Of a stretch of 64,000 nt of DNA, positions 36,701-44,755 are shown one piece after another. The notes under the pieces are model-generated. The model did no database searches. It was not told the origin of the DNA and was given only the letters and a program-made list of their open reading frames with translations. Position 1 is the stretch's first letter. Every line of letters begins with the position of its first letter. Source of the DNA: Acidobacteria bacterium Mor1 (GTDB lineage Bacteria; Acidobacteriota; Polarisedimenticolia; Polarisedimenticolales; Polarisedimenticolaceae). The stretch spans positions 4,842,494 through 4,906,493 of the forward strand of contig CP011806.1 of NCBI GenBank assembly GCA_001664505.1, in the 5' to 3' direction. A program made the position numbers and the translations under genes.

Positions 36701-37122
36701 CCGACCCGATCGGGCCGGGCACGATGGACGATTTCGTCGGTGAGTCGACCCAGGGAACCTGGATCCTGCGGGTGCGCAACGGCGCGGTCCAGAGCGGGAC
36801 GCTCCAGGGCTGGGTGCTGCACCTCTCGGTCAGCGAGCCGCTGGGCTGCACGCCGCAGACCTGCGCCGATCCGACCCCCGGGGCCACCGACGGCCTGAGG
36901 GTCAACCGGGTCGGGGACGACCTCAGCTTCGAATGGGATCCGGCCACCGGCGCTTCGGGTTACCATCTGCTCGGAGACTCGGTGAAGACCTTCGAGTCCA
37001 ACGAGCTCGTCGGTACCGCCGCCGGTACCACGCTGACCCTGCCGGGCGCGGCGATCGGTGGCGCCGACATCGAGTTCTTCCGCGTTCGCGCGATCAACTC
37101 CTGCAACTGGGAAGGTCCCTGA
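33799..37122 (+). CDS. Secreted M36-like metallopeptidase 1 with P-domain
   Basis: A 1,107-aa exported gluzincin protease. After a signal peptide (about 1-34) comes a long propeptide with FTP/PepSY-like strands (about 40-290). The catalytic domain has HEWGH (His470, Glu471, His474) and the third ligand Glu489 in TSEAYADV. An FN3-like segment (about 690-780) and a proprotein-convertase P/Homo-B domain (about 893-1011) follow, then a C-terminal module ending NSCNWEGP. The 14-residue gap from His474 to Glu489 is shorter than thermolysin's 19, so it is a divergent M36/fungalysin relative. The ATG at 33799 follows GAGGAGGG. First of three tandem paralogues. Confidence 0.88.
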   Translation: MLLCTPTRRAARVATMLLALTLAATAAFAFTQPADDRRYEDKIQQRLGGVISVKAISTQSLEPGDALRRGWDAFAEREGGRWAIYIDARTGMPTMASGRIAWFGGAGNDLAPAGALDLDRLEAQARTFLENNTSVLGNWAASLELDRDASAELDQDKWQLIFRQRAGDLLVDNSKFTFLVAYGNLVQFGASRISPVTISTTPALSAEGAVDKVNAYLGTDGSMHHYHGDPELVLVAIDPARGPEPKPFEGTRGSGVTHVLAWRIQFEIEGEEQWEAEVDAHTGQILAFTDASHYLNIRGGVYPAANDEDCATQGCEINNYPMPFADFSVDGGAAQTTDDFGNFTCNPGSTVSTSLNGPFVEIDDVCGPVAETRSCGGAFDLDINAGTNCDSATGDSAGNTGASRSAFYHVNRVAQMARHYMPGLAFVNNPVVTNTNVNNTCNATWGGQINMFRAGNGCSNTGENAGVLTHEWGHGLDQNDGGGFDRTSEAYADVVAIFYSRESCIGRGFRPAIQCSGYGDTCLNCTGVRDHDWAARTFNTPPTPAGFVENQCGGSGSSPCGRSVHCESYPIGGSIFDLATRDLPAMGLDADSAWQLAERLWYQTRDGSSGDIYNCSLPDSDSCGASSWYQRMRVADDDDGDLSNGTPHAAALFAAFDRHAIACGDAADPENQNSSSCPALAQPSILVSNEPGGTRVDWAAVPDASAYLVLRSDNGCNRQHVILDTVAAPATTYLDTTVDPSFTAYYRIQAIGANAACESPVSACVAQPDGANLVRMRARVEDGGALGNGTGTFDPGETLQLPVSLYNRGTETGVGVVGRLRAVDPDQARVLIADATYPDIAVNAEVESNAPHFELVVQPSVQCGDVVSLELDSSATNAPMDRSVFSFTLGTFDDDVTGPTGSVPRGTTDFELPISEDRMITELDTSVDFSLFGQSFGIDLISPAGTQVTLVNNNGGFFGIDTRFDQQTDPIGPGTMDDFVGESTQGTWILRVRNGAVQSGTLQGWVLHLSVSEPLGCTPQTCADPTPGATDGLRVNRVGDDLSFEWDPATGASGYHLLGDSVKTFESNELVGTAAGTTLTLPGAAIGGADIEFFRVRAINSCNWEGP

Positions 37123-37167
37123 GCAGGAGCGTAGAAGTAAAACCGGCTGAGCACACCGTGCTCTGTT

Positions 37168-37205
37168 GCGGGGCGGCGCCAGGGGTGCCGCCCCGCGTTG
37201 TGTTA
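37168..37205 (+). terminator. Terminator after peptidase 1
   Basis: A 10-bp GC stem (37168-37177 with 37187-37196) followed by GTTGTGTT. Moderately strong; separates peptidases 1 and 2. Confidence 0.65.
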
Positions 37206-37234
37206 CGACACGTTCGATTCCTGGGGGGCGAATC

Positions 37235-40150
37235 ATGAACCCGCGTCCACGCTTTCTCGCTGCGCTGATGGCGGTCGCCGTGACCACGGTGGCCTTCGGC
37301 TTCAATGGCCAGGTGGCTGAACGCCGCTACGAAGATCGGATCAAGTACCGGCCGGGCGGGAGCGTGGCGGTTTCCGCCAAGTCCGTTGAAGCCCTCGAGA
37401 CCGGCGACGCACTCCGCGCCGGTTGGGCCGCCTTCGCCCAGCGCGAGGGAGGCCACTGGGCGATCTACCTCGACGAGCGCACCGGGCTGCCCACGGTGGC
37501 CACCGGCCGGATCGGTTGGTTCGACGGCGAAGCGGCGCAGGCCGAGCTCGATCTCGACCGGCTCGAGTCCCGTGCGCGGGACTTCCTGGCGCGCAACACC
37601 TCGGTGTTGGGCAACTGGGCCCGGGAGCTGGTGCTCGACCGGGACGCTTCGGGGGAGAGCGAGCACGGCAAGTGGCAGCTCGTCTTCCGGCAGCAGCGGG
37701 ACGGCGTACGGGTCGACAACGCCCGTTTCACCTTCCACGTGATCCAGGGCAACCTGGTGCAGTTCGGCGCCAGCCGCATCGCGCCGATCGCCGTACCGGG
37801 CACGCCGAAGATTCAATCCGGCGCCGCGGTGCGCAACTTGTGGAGCTACCTCGGGGTCGACGGCTCCGGCCACACGCTGTCCGAAGAACCGGAGCTGGCC
37901 CTGGTGGCCATCGATCCGGTTCGGGGCGCGAGTCCGTCGGCCTGGAGCGGTGCCCGCGGCGAGGGGGTGGCTCACGCGCTGATCTGGCGCATCCCCTTCA
38001 CCGTCGACGGCGAGTCGACCCTCTGGCAGGGTGAGGTCGATGCGCTTTCCGGCGAGGTGCTGACCTTCGAGGACGCCACTCACTACACGAGCATTCAGGG
38101 CGGGGTCTACCCGACGGCCAACGACGAGGATTGCCCGTCGGGCGGCTGTGAGGTCAACGCCTACCCGATGCCCTTCGCCGCCTACTTCGAGGGCTTCAAC
38201 CCCAACACCAGCATTGCCGACGAGTTCGGCAACTTCACCTGCAACGACCCCACCGACGTGGTGACCACCCGGCTGCGCGGCCCCTACGTGGGCATCGTCG
38301 ACACCTGCGGCCAGGTGCTGCAGACCCGTCCCTGCTCCGGGGACCTGGCGCTGGAACTGAAAAACGGCGAGAACTGCACCGGCAACGACGGCGGCAACAC
38401 CGGCGCCTCGCGCTCGGCGTTCTACCACGTCAACCGCGTGGCCCAGATGGCCCGCAGCTACCTGCCGGGCAATACCTTCATCAACACGCCGGTGACGGTC
38501 AACACCAACATCACCCAGACCTGCAACGCCACCTGGAGCGGTCAGATCAACATGTACAACCGCGGCGGCGGCTGCGGGAACACCGGTGAGAACGCCGGCG
38601 TCCTGACCCACGAATGGGGGCATGGCTTCGACCAGAACGACGGCGGCGGCTTCGATCGTACCTCCGAGGCCTACGCCGACACCGTCGCGGTGTTCTACAG
38701 CCGTGAGTCCTGTGTCGGCCGTGGATTCTTCCTCAACGGTACCTGCAGCGGTTATGGCGACAACTGCCTGAGCTGCACCGGCATTCGCGACCACGACTGG
38801 GCGGCGCGGGCCGCCAACACGCCGGCGACGCCGAGCACCTGGGTGCAGAACCGCTGCGGCGGCGGGGGCAGCAGCCCCTGCGGCCGTTCGGTGCACTGCG
38901 AGAGCTACCCGATCGTCGAGTCGGTCTTCGACCTGGCGACTCGGGATCTTCCGGCCATGGGCATCGATCCGGATTCCGCCTGGCAGCTCGCCGAGCGCCT
39001 CTGGTACGAGAGCCGCGACGGGTCCGGCGGCGACATCTACAACTGCTCGCTGCCCGATTCCGACAGCTGCGGCGCGACCTCCTGGTACCAGCGGATGCGG
39101 GTGGCCGACGACGATGACGGCGACCTGAGCAACGGTACGCCTCACGCGGCGGCACTCTTTGCCGCCTTCGACCGCCACGATATCGCCTGCGGCGCCGCGG
39201 CGGATCTCGAGAACCAGAACACCTCGACCTGCCCGGCGCTGACCCAGCCCGGGATCGCGGTTGCCCGTGAAGAGGAGGGCACCCGCATCGACTGGACCGC
39301 GGTGCCGAACGCCGATTCCTACATCGTCTTCCGCGCCGACCGCAGTTGTGACGTGCAGCACGTCAACATCGGCTCGGTGCCGGCGGGAACCACTACCTTT
39401 GTCGACACCGCCGTCACCCCGGGCTTCACCGCCTACTACCGGGTGCAGGCGGTAGGCGCCAACCCGACCTGCCGCGGCGCGGTGTCGGAATGCGCGGTCA
39501 ACCCGTCCGGCGTCAACCTGATCCGTCAGCGGGTCAACGTGGTCGACACGCCGCTGGGGAACGGCGACGGCGTACTGGACGCGGGGGAGACTGCGCGGAT
39601 TCCGGTCACCCTGTTCAACAGCGGTGTGGAAGACGCGACCGGCGTCAGCGCGCGACTGCGGGCGGTCGACCGTTCCGAGGTGCGGGTGATCGTCGCCGAC
39701 GCGGCCTACCCGAATATCGCGGCCAAGACCGAGGCCGGAAGCGGCACCGACTTCGAGATCGTGGTGCAGCCGGGCGTAGCCTGTCCCGGCATTCTTTCCC
39801 TCAGCCTCGAGATGAACGCCGACGATACGCCGACCTCCACCGCGTCGATGACCTTCGGTCTCGGCGAGGTCTGCCCGGTGGCGACCTGTGACGATGCGGT
39901 TCCCGGGGAGACCTTCGGCCTGCGGGTCGATCGCAGTGGTTCGGACCTGGTGTTCTCGTGGGACGAGAATACCGAGGCGGCGGGCTACTTCGTGCTCAGC
40001 GATGACGCGCCGCAGTTCGGCGATGACGACGTCGCTGGCCGGACCGACGGCGCGATCAGCCTGACCATTCCCGGGGCGGCCGCGAGCGGGCCCTCCATCG
40101 AATTCTTCAAGGTGCGGGGCGTGAATTCCTGCAACTGGGAAGGCCCCTAG
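37235..40150 (+). CDS. Secreted M36-like metallopeptidase 2 (no P-domain)
   Basis: A 971-aa paralogue of the upstream protease. It has a signal peptide (1-24), propeptide (about 28-280) and a catalytic domain with HEWGH (His459, Glu460, His463) and EAYADTVAVFYSRES. A Cys-rich region with conserved CGRSVHCESYPI and the SDSCGATSWYQRMRVADDDDGDLSNGTPHAAA stretch is shared by all three paralogues. The P-domain found in copies 1 and 3 is absent, so the FN3-like region runs straight into the C-terminal module ending NSCNWEGP. The start at 37235 gives the signal peptide; an in-frame upstream extension is not credible. Confidence 0.88.
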   Translation: MNPRPRFLAALMAVAVTTVAFGFNGQVAERRYEDRIKYRPGGSVAVSAKSVEALETGDALRAGWAAFAQREGGHWAIYLDERTGLPTVATGRIGWFDGEAAQAELDLDRLESRARDFLARNTSVLGNWARELVLDRDASGESEHGKWQLVFRQQRDGVRVDNARFTFHVIQGNLVQFGASRIAPIAVPGTPKIQSGAAVRNLWSYLGVDGSGHTLSEEPELALVAIDPVRGASPSAWSGARGEGVAHALIWRIPFTVDGESTLWQGEVDALSGEVLTFEDATHYTSIQGGVYPTANDEDCPSGGCEVNAYPMPFAAYFEGFNPNTSIADEFGNFTCNDPTDVVTTRLRGPYVGIVDTCGQVLQTRPCSGDLALELKNGENCTGNDGGNTGASRSAFYHVNRVAQMARSYLPGNTFINTPVTVNTNITQTCNATWSGQINMYNRGGGCGNTGENAGVLTHEWGHGFDQNDGGGFDRTSEAYADTVAVFYSRESCVGRGFFLNGTCSGYGDNCLSCTGIRDHDWAARAANTPATPSTWVQNRCGGGGSSPCGRSVHCESYPIVESVFDLATRDLPAMGIDPDSAWQLAERLWYESRDGSGGDIYNCSLPDSDSCGATSWYQRMRVADDDDGDLSNGTPHAAALFAAFDRHDIACGAAADLENQNTSTCPALTQPGIAVAREEEGTRIDWTAVPNADSYIVFRADRSCDVQHVNIGSVPAGTTTFVDTAVTPGFTAYYRVQAVGANPTCRGAVSECAVNPSGVNLIRQRVNVVDTPLGNGDGVLDAGETARIPVTLFNSGVEDATGVSARLRAVDRSEVRVIVADAAYPNIAAKTEAGSGTDFEIVVQPGVACPGILSLSLEMNADDTPTSTASMTFGLGEVCPVATCDDAVPGETFGLRVDRSGSDLVFSWDENTEAAGYFVLSDDAPQFGDDDVAGRTDGAISLTIPGAAASGPSIEFFKVRGVNSCNWEGP

Positions 40151-40179
40151 GGATCGAACGATCGATTGGACTATGATGC

Positions 40180-40212
40180 GGCCCAGGGGATCTTCTCCTG
40201 GGCCGTTTTCCT
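40180..40212 (+). terminator. Rho-independent terminator after peptidase 2
   Basis: An 8-bp stem (40180-40187 with 40197-40204) followed by GTTTTCCTTT. It shows that the next gene must start downstream, at 40227. Confidence 0.85.
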
Positions 40213-40226
40213 TTGCGGGGGCGCCG

Positions 40227-41246
40227 ATGGGTGAAGGCGCGGGATTGCCCGCTCGCCGGGAACCGCTACCGCCGGAATGGCCGGTGGAGCAGGCGCTGCG
40301 CGCCTATTTCGACGAGAACGGGTTTACCTTCGAGAGCTACGACGCCTCCCGCACCCCAGCCAACTTCCTCGGCTTCTACTTCACCGTTCCCAACACGCCC
40401 CATCACCGCTGGGCGATCCGGCTGCACGATCTGCACCACGTGGCCACCGGCTACGGCACCGATCCGGTGGGCGAGGGGGAGCTTGCGGCGTGGGAGTGTC
40501 GCCGCGGGCTGCGGCCGCTGGGCCTGTACACCGGCATGATCGTGTCGTCGGCAGTGGCGGTCGGTCTGTTGATCGCTCCGCTTCGCACCCTCCAGGCCTG
40601 GAGGCGTTCGGGACGCTCCCGGGCAGCTTCTCTGTTTCACCGCGGCGATCTGGACTTCGACCGGGCTCGCGAAGGGGACCTCGGCGACCTGCGCCGCGAA
40701 CTGGGAATCGCCGCCCGGGGGGACGCTCCTGGGGGCGAGGACGATCGGCTCCGTGGGACCCACTCGTTGGCTCCGGAATCGCCCGTGGAACGCCCTGCAC
40801 CCTGGCCTGTGCTGTGGCCGCTGCTCCTGCCCCTGTTCTACGGACTGCATCTGATCGAGGAGGTCTACGGCGGGGTAGGTTTCGTCGCCTGGGTGCGTCA
40901 GTACCTGCAGCCGGACTTCACCATGGAGCGCTTCGTGGCGATCAATCGCGTCGCCTGGCCGCTGGTGGCGATCCTGGCGCTGCTCGCGGTACGCCTTCGC
41001 TGGGCGTTCTTTCCCGCGGCCATGTCGCTGTTGTTCGGGCTCAACGGGCTTCTGCACCTGGGTTCGACCCTCTGGTTCGGGACCTACAGTCCAGGGGCCG
41101 TCACCGGCGTTCTTCTCTACTTCCCGCTGGCCTTCACCGCCGTGGTGCGCAGCCACCCCCGGCTCGGTTGGGCCGGGATCCTGAGAGCGCTGGGCGCGGC
41201 GGTGGTCGGCCACGGGATCGTGATCCAACTCGCCTTCGGACCGTAA
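40227..41246 (+). CDS. COQ4-like / HXXEE fusion membrane protein
   Basis: A 339-aa protein. The N-terminal half carries HDLHH and a Glu exactly 12 residues after the last His (His67, Asp68, His71, Glu83), matching the COQ4 zinc motif HDxxHx11E. One hydrophobic segment (about 102-120) and a charged linker (125-190) follow. The C-terminal part has about four membrane helices and the HLIEE motif (208-212) of HXXEE-domain proteins. COQ4 acts in ubiquinone biosynthesis; what the fusion does is unknown. The start at 40227 is preferred because the 40173 ATG lies before the terminator of the preceding gene. It interrupts the peptidase array. Confidence 0.7.
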   Translation: MGEGAGLPARREPLPPEWPVEQALRAYFDENGFTFESYDASRTPANFLGFYFTVPNTPHHRWAIRLHDLHHVATGYGTDPVGEGELAAWECRRGLRPLGLYTGMIVSSAVAVGLLIAPLRTLQAWRRSGRSRAASLFHRGDLDFDRAREGDLGDLRRELGIAARGDAPGGEDDRLRGTHSLAPESPVERPAPWPVLWPLLLPLFYGLHLIEEVYGGVGFVAWVRQYLQPDFTMERFVAINRVAWPLVAILALLAVRLRWAFFPAAMSLLFGLNGLLHLGSTLWFGTYSPGAVTGVLLYFPLAFTAVVRSHPRLGWAGILRALGAAVVGHGIVIQLAFGP

Positions 41247-41313
41247 GCCCGCAAGACCTGTGGCCGCCGTGGCCGGAACGGCGTAAGTGACCGGTGCCGG
41301 CAAAGGAGGATCG

Positions 41314-44300
41314 ATGCGACATCGCGGCCTGTGGCTCCTGATCCTTGGGATGTTGTGGCTGGGCCTGTCCCACGCCGCGGTGCAGCCGGATTTCGACCGC
41401 CGTTACGCCGCTTTCGTCCTGGAGCGAGAGCGCCCCGCTCCGCCGGTCGGTGTCGACGCCCTCGACGCGCTGCCGGAGTCGAGGCCCGAGCGCGCCGCCT
41501 GGGAGGCCTTCCGGCGCCAACACGCCGGCTCCTGGTCGATCTGGATCGATCGCCGCAGCGGTTTGCCCGCCATGGCCACCGGCCGTATCCAGTGGTTCGA
41601 TCCGGCCGCAGGCGAAGCCCGCAGCCGCGAAGCGGTCGCCGGCCGCGCGGTCGAGTTCCTGGAGCGCCACGCCTCGGTGCTCGGACCCGCGGCGACCCAG
41701 CTTCGCCTCGACGAGGGGGCCTCGTCGGAGGTCGCGCCGGGCAAGTGGTTTCTCAGTTTCCAGCAGGCTCGTGACGGCGTGGTGGTCGAGAACGCCCGCA
41801 TGGTGTTCCACCTGATCGACGACCACCTGGTGCAGTTCGGGGCTCACCGTCTGCGGCCGCTGGAACTCTCCGCCGAACCGTCGATCGATGCCGGCGATGC
41901 GCTCGACGCGGTGTTGGCCTACCTCGGCGTCGACGGTGCCAACCATGTCTACCGCCACGGCGAGGAGGGGCCGGAGCTGCTCTATCGCGCGGTGCAGCCC
42001 GATCCGAACCTCGGTGACGCGCGCACCCATCGGCTGCTGTGGCGGATCCGCTTCCAGGTGGAAGGGGAAGTGCCGCTCTGGACCGCCGAAGTGGATGCCC
42101 ATGACGGCAGCCTCTTCGCCTTCTACGACGGCGCCCACTACGCCCGGGTGCGGGGCGGCGTCTACCCGGTGGCCACCGACGAGAGTTGCGTCGACCTCGG
42201 CTGCGAGGTCAACGGCTACCCGATGCCCTTTGCCGACTACTCCGTCGACGGCGGGACCTCCCAGACCGCCGATGAATCCGGAGCCTTTACCTGTGATCCG
42301 GGCAGCAGCGTCGCGGTGGACCTGACCGGGCCCTTCGTCACGGTCAACGACATCTGCGGCGTCGTCGCCGAGACCCGGGACTGCGAGGGACACTTCGACC
42401 TGGAGCTCAAGGCAGGACAGAACTGCGAGGTCGGCCGGGAGGACTCTCCGGGCAATACCGGCGCTGCGCGCAGCGCCTTCTACCACACCAACCGCATCGC
42501 CCAGATGGCTCGTTCGTACCTTCCGGGAAACGCCTGGCTCAACGCGCCGGTGACGGTCAATACCAACGTCGGCAACTTCTGCAATGCCACCTGGAGCGGT
42601 GAGATGAACATGTTCCGCTTCGGAAACGGTTGCAGCAATACCGGCGAGAACTCCGGGCTCTTGACCCACGAGTGGGGGCACGGCCTCGACGAGAACGACG
42701 GCGGCGGGTTCGAGAACACCTCCGAGGCCTATGCCGATACGGTGGCGCTGTTCTATGCCCGTGAATCCTGCATCGCCCGGGGCTTCGACCTGACCGACAA
42801 TTGCGGCGCCTACGGCGATACCTGCCTCGACTGCACCGGACTGCGCGACCACGACTGGAGCATGCGCATCCGCAACGAACCGGCGACGCCGACCGGTTTC
42901 GTCGACACCCTCTGCGGCGCGCCGGGAGGTGCCGAGAGCCCCTGCGGCGGGCAGGTGCACTGCGAGGGCTTTCCCATCGTCGAGTCGATCTTCGATCTGG
43001 CGACCCGGGACCTGCCGGCCATGGGGCTCGATGCGGACTCCGCCTGGCAGCTGGCCGAGCGCCTCTGGTACGAGAGCCGCGACGGTTCCTCGGGGGATAT
43101 CTACAATTGCGACCTGCCCGATTCCGACAGTTGCGCCGCGACCTCCTGGTACCAGCGGATGCGGGTGGCCGACGATGACGACGGCAACCTGAACAACGGC
43201 ACGCCCCACGCCGTGGCGCTGTTCGCCGCCTTCGACCGCCACGACATCGCCTGCGGCCTCTCCGGGGATCCGGACAACCAGAACACCTCGAGTTGTCCGG
43301 CCCTGGCACAGCCGGTGGTCACGGTGACCCGCGAGACCGAAGGCAACCGCCTGAGCTGGAGCCCGGTGGCCGGGGCGGCGACCTACACGGTGTTGCGTTC
43401 GGACCTCGGCTGCAATCGCCAGTCGGTGCTGTTGGCCGACACCGCCGCGACGGCGTATGACGACCTGACCGCCGACCCGCTGGCCGGCCACTTCTACCGG
43501 GTGCGGGCCAACGGCAGCAATCCGGTCTGCGCCAGCCCGGTCTCGGCCTGCATGCCGGCGCCTCCCGGCGCTAACCTGCGCTACCGCGCCCACCGGATCG
43601 AGGATGCGGGCGCCCTGGGCAACGGCACCGGCGAACTCGATCCCGGCGAGACCCTGCGGTTGCCGCTGAGTCTGTTCAACCACGGCGTCGCCGCATCCAC
43701 GGGGACCGAGGCGATCCTGCGTTCGGCCCAGCCCGATCTGGCTCGTGTGTTGAACACCGCGACCTTCCCGTCGATTGCTGTCCAGGACCAGGCGGAGAGC
43801 GATGCCCCGCACTTCGAGGTGGTGGTTTCGCCGGACAACGTCTGCGGCGAGTCCTTGACCTTCGAGCTGGAGTCCTTCGCCCAGAACGCGCCGTCGACCC
43901 TTTCGAGCTTCCGGCTCGAGCTGGGGAACGTCGAGGCGGACGTGACCCAGGACGAAGATCTGGTCATCCCGATCCTGACGTCGACCCCGGTGGAGTCGCT
44001 GCTCGAGATCGCCGATTCGCGGACCCTGGTCGAGGTGGACGTGACCGTGCGCGTCCTGCATATCCAGCCGCGGCAGCTGATCGTCGATCTGGTCTCGCCC
44101 GAAGGCACCAGCGTGCGGCTGCACAATCTGACCAACGCCCAGTTTTTCAACGGCATCAACACCCGCTACGACCTGCAGACCGACCCCGACGGGCCGGGCA
44201 CCATGGACGACTTCATCGGTGAGGACCCCCAGGGCACCTGGCGCCTCCAGATCCAGGACACCGACGACGACAGCTTCGTCGGCCCGGGCACCCTGACCTT

Positions 44301-44616
44301 CTGGACCCTGCACCTGACCGTCGACCAGCCTCTGGGCTGCAACCCGACCCAGTGCCCCGATCCGGTGCCCGGAGAGGCCACCGGGCTGTTGGTCGATCGC
44401 AACGGCGCAGACCTGGGGTTCTCCTGGGACACCCTGGCGGGAGCTGCCGGTTACCACCTGATCGAGGACACCTTGCCGACCCTGGCCGGCGCCGATCTGG
44501 CCGGGTCGACCGGCGGAGCGACCGCGTTGACCCTGCCGGGCGCCGCGACCTCCGGGCCGGATCTTCAGTTCTTCCGGGTGCGCGGGGTCAATAGCTGCAA
44601 CTGGGAGGGGCCGTAG
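41314..44616 (+). CDS. Secreted M36-like metallopeptidase 3 with P-domain
   Basis: A 1,100-aa paralogue of the genes at 33799 and 37235. It has a signal peptide (1-20), propeptide (about 25-275), and HEWGH (His452, Glu453, His456) with EAYADTVALFYARES. An FN3-like region, a P/Homo-B domain (about 875-1002) and the C-terminal module ending NSCNWEGP complete it. It is more diverged than copies 1 and 2 from each other (for example HGLDENDGGGFENTSE), suggesting an older duplication. The start is fixed by AAAGGAGG before the ATG at 41314. Likely a self-cleaving extracellular protease. Confidence 0.88.
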   Translation: MRHRGLWLLILGMLWLGLSHAAVQPDFDRRYAAFVLERERPAPPVGVDALDALPESRPERAAWEAFRRQHAGSWSIWIDRRSGLPAMATGRIQWFDPAAGEARSREAVAGRAVEFLERHASVLGPAATQLRLDEGASSEVAPGKWFLSFQQARDGVVVENARMVFHLIDDHLVQFGAHRLRPLELSAEPSIDAGDALDAVLAYLGVDGANHVYRHGEEGPELLYRAVQPDPNLGDARTHRLLWRIRFQVEGEVPLWTAEVDAHDGSLFAFYDGAHYARVRGGVYPVATDESCVDLGCEVNGYPMPFADYSVDGGTSQTADESGAFTCDPGSSVAVDLTGPFVTVNDICGVVAETRDCEGHFDLELKAGQNCEVGREDSPGNTGAARSAFYHTNRIAQMARSYLPGNAWLNAPVTVNTNVGNFCNATWSGEMNMFRFGNGCSNTGENSGLLTHEWGHGLDENDGGGFENTSEAYADTVALFYARESCIARGFDLTDNCGAYGDTCLDCTGLRDHDWSMRIRNEPATPTGFVDTLCGAPGGAESPCGGQVHCEGFPIVESIFDLATRDLPAMGLDADSAWQLAERLWYESRDGSSGDIYNCDLPDSDSCAATSWYQRMRVADDDDGNLNNGTPHAVALFAAFDRHDIACGLSGDPDNQNTSSCPALAQPVVTVTRETEGNRLSWSPVAGAATYTVLRSDLGCNRQSVLLADTAATAYDDLTADPLAGHFYRVRANGSNPVCASPVSACMPAPPGANLRYRAHRIEDAGALGNGTGELDPGETLRLPLSLFNHGVAASTGTEAILRSAQPDLARVLNTATFPSIAVQDQAESDAPHFEVVVSPDNVCGESLTFELESFAQNAPSTLSSFRLELGNVEADVTQDEDLVIPILTSTPVESLLEIADSRTLVEVDVTVRVLHIQPRQLIVDLVSPEGTSVRLHNLTNAQFFNGINTRYDLQTDPDGPGTMDDFIGEDPQGTWRLQIQDTDDDSFVGPGTLTFWTLHLTVDQPLGCNPTQCPDPVPGEATGLLVDRNGADLGFSWDTLAGAAGYHLIEDTLPTLAGADLAGSTGGATALTLPGAATSGPDLQFFRVRGVNSCNWEGP

Positions 44617-44755
44617 TTCCCGGCCCGGAGGCGGTCGCGGACCGTTCCAGGCCGTCGCTCTGCCGGGCTGCTAGAATCGACCGCTTGAGCAGCCGGCAGG
44701 AGGCGGAACCATCCAGGACCAGGAACAGCCCGAGTCGCGACCCCAGTCCGACGAC

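Noticed and set aside
33937-37305. Very long open frames antisense to the peptidase, reductase and other genes
   Set aside because: They are by-products of high GC third positions on the coding strand; they lack SD sites and family motifs, while the opposite strand carries clear domains.
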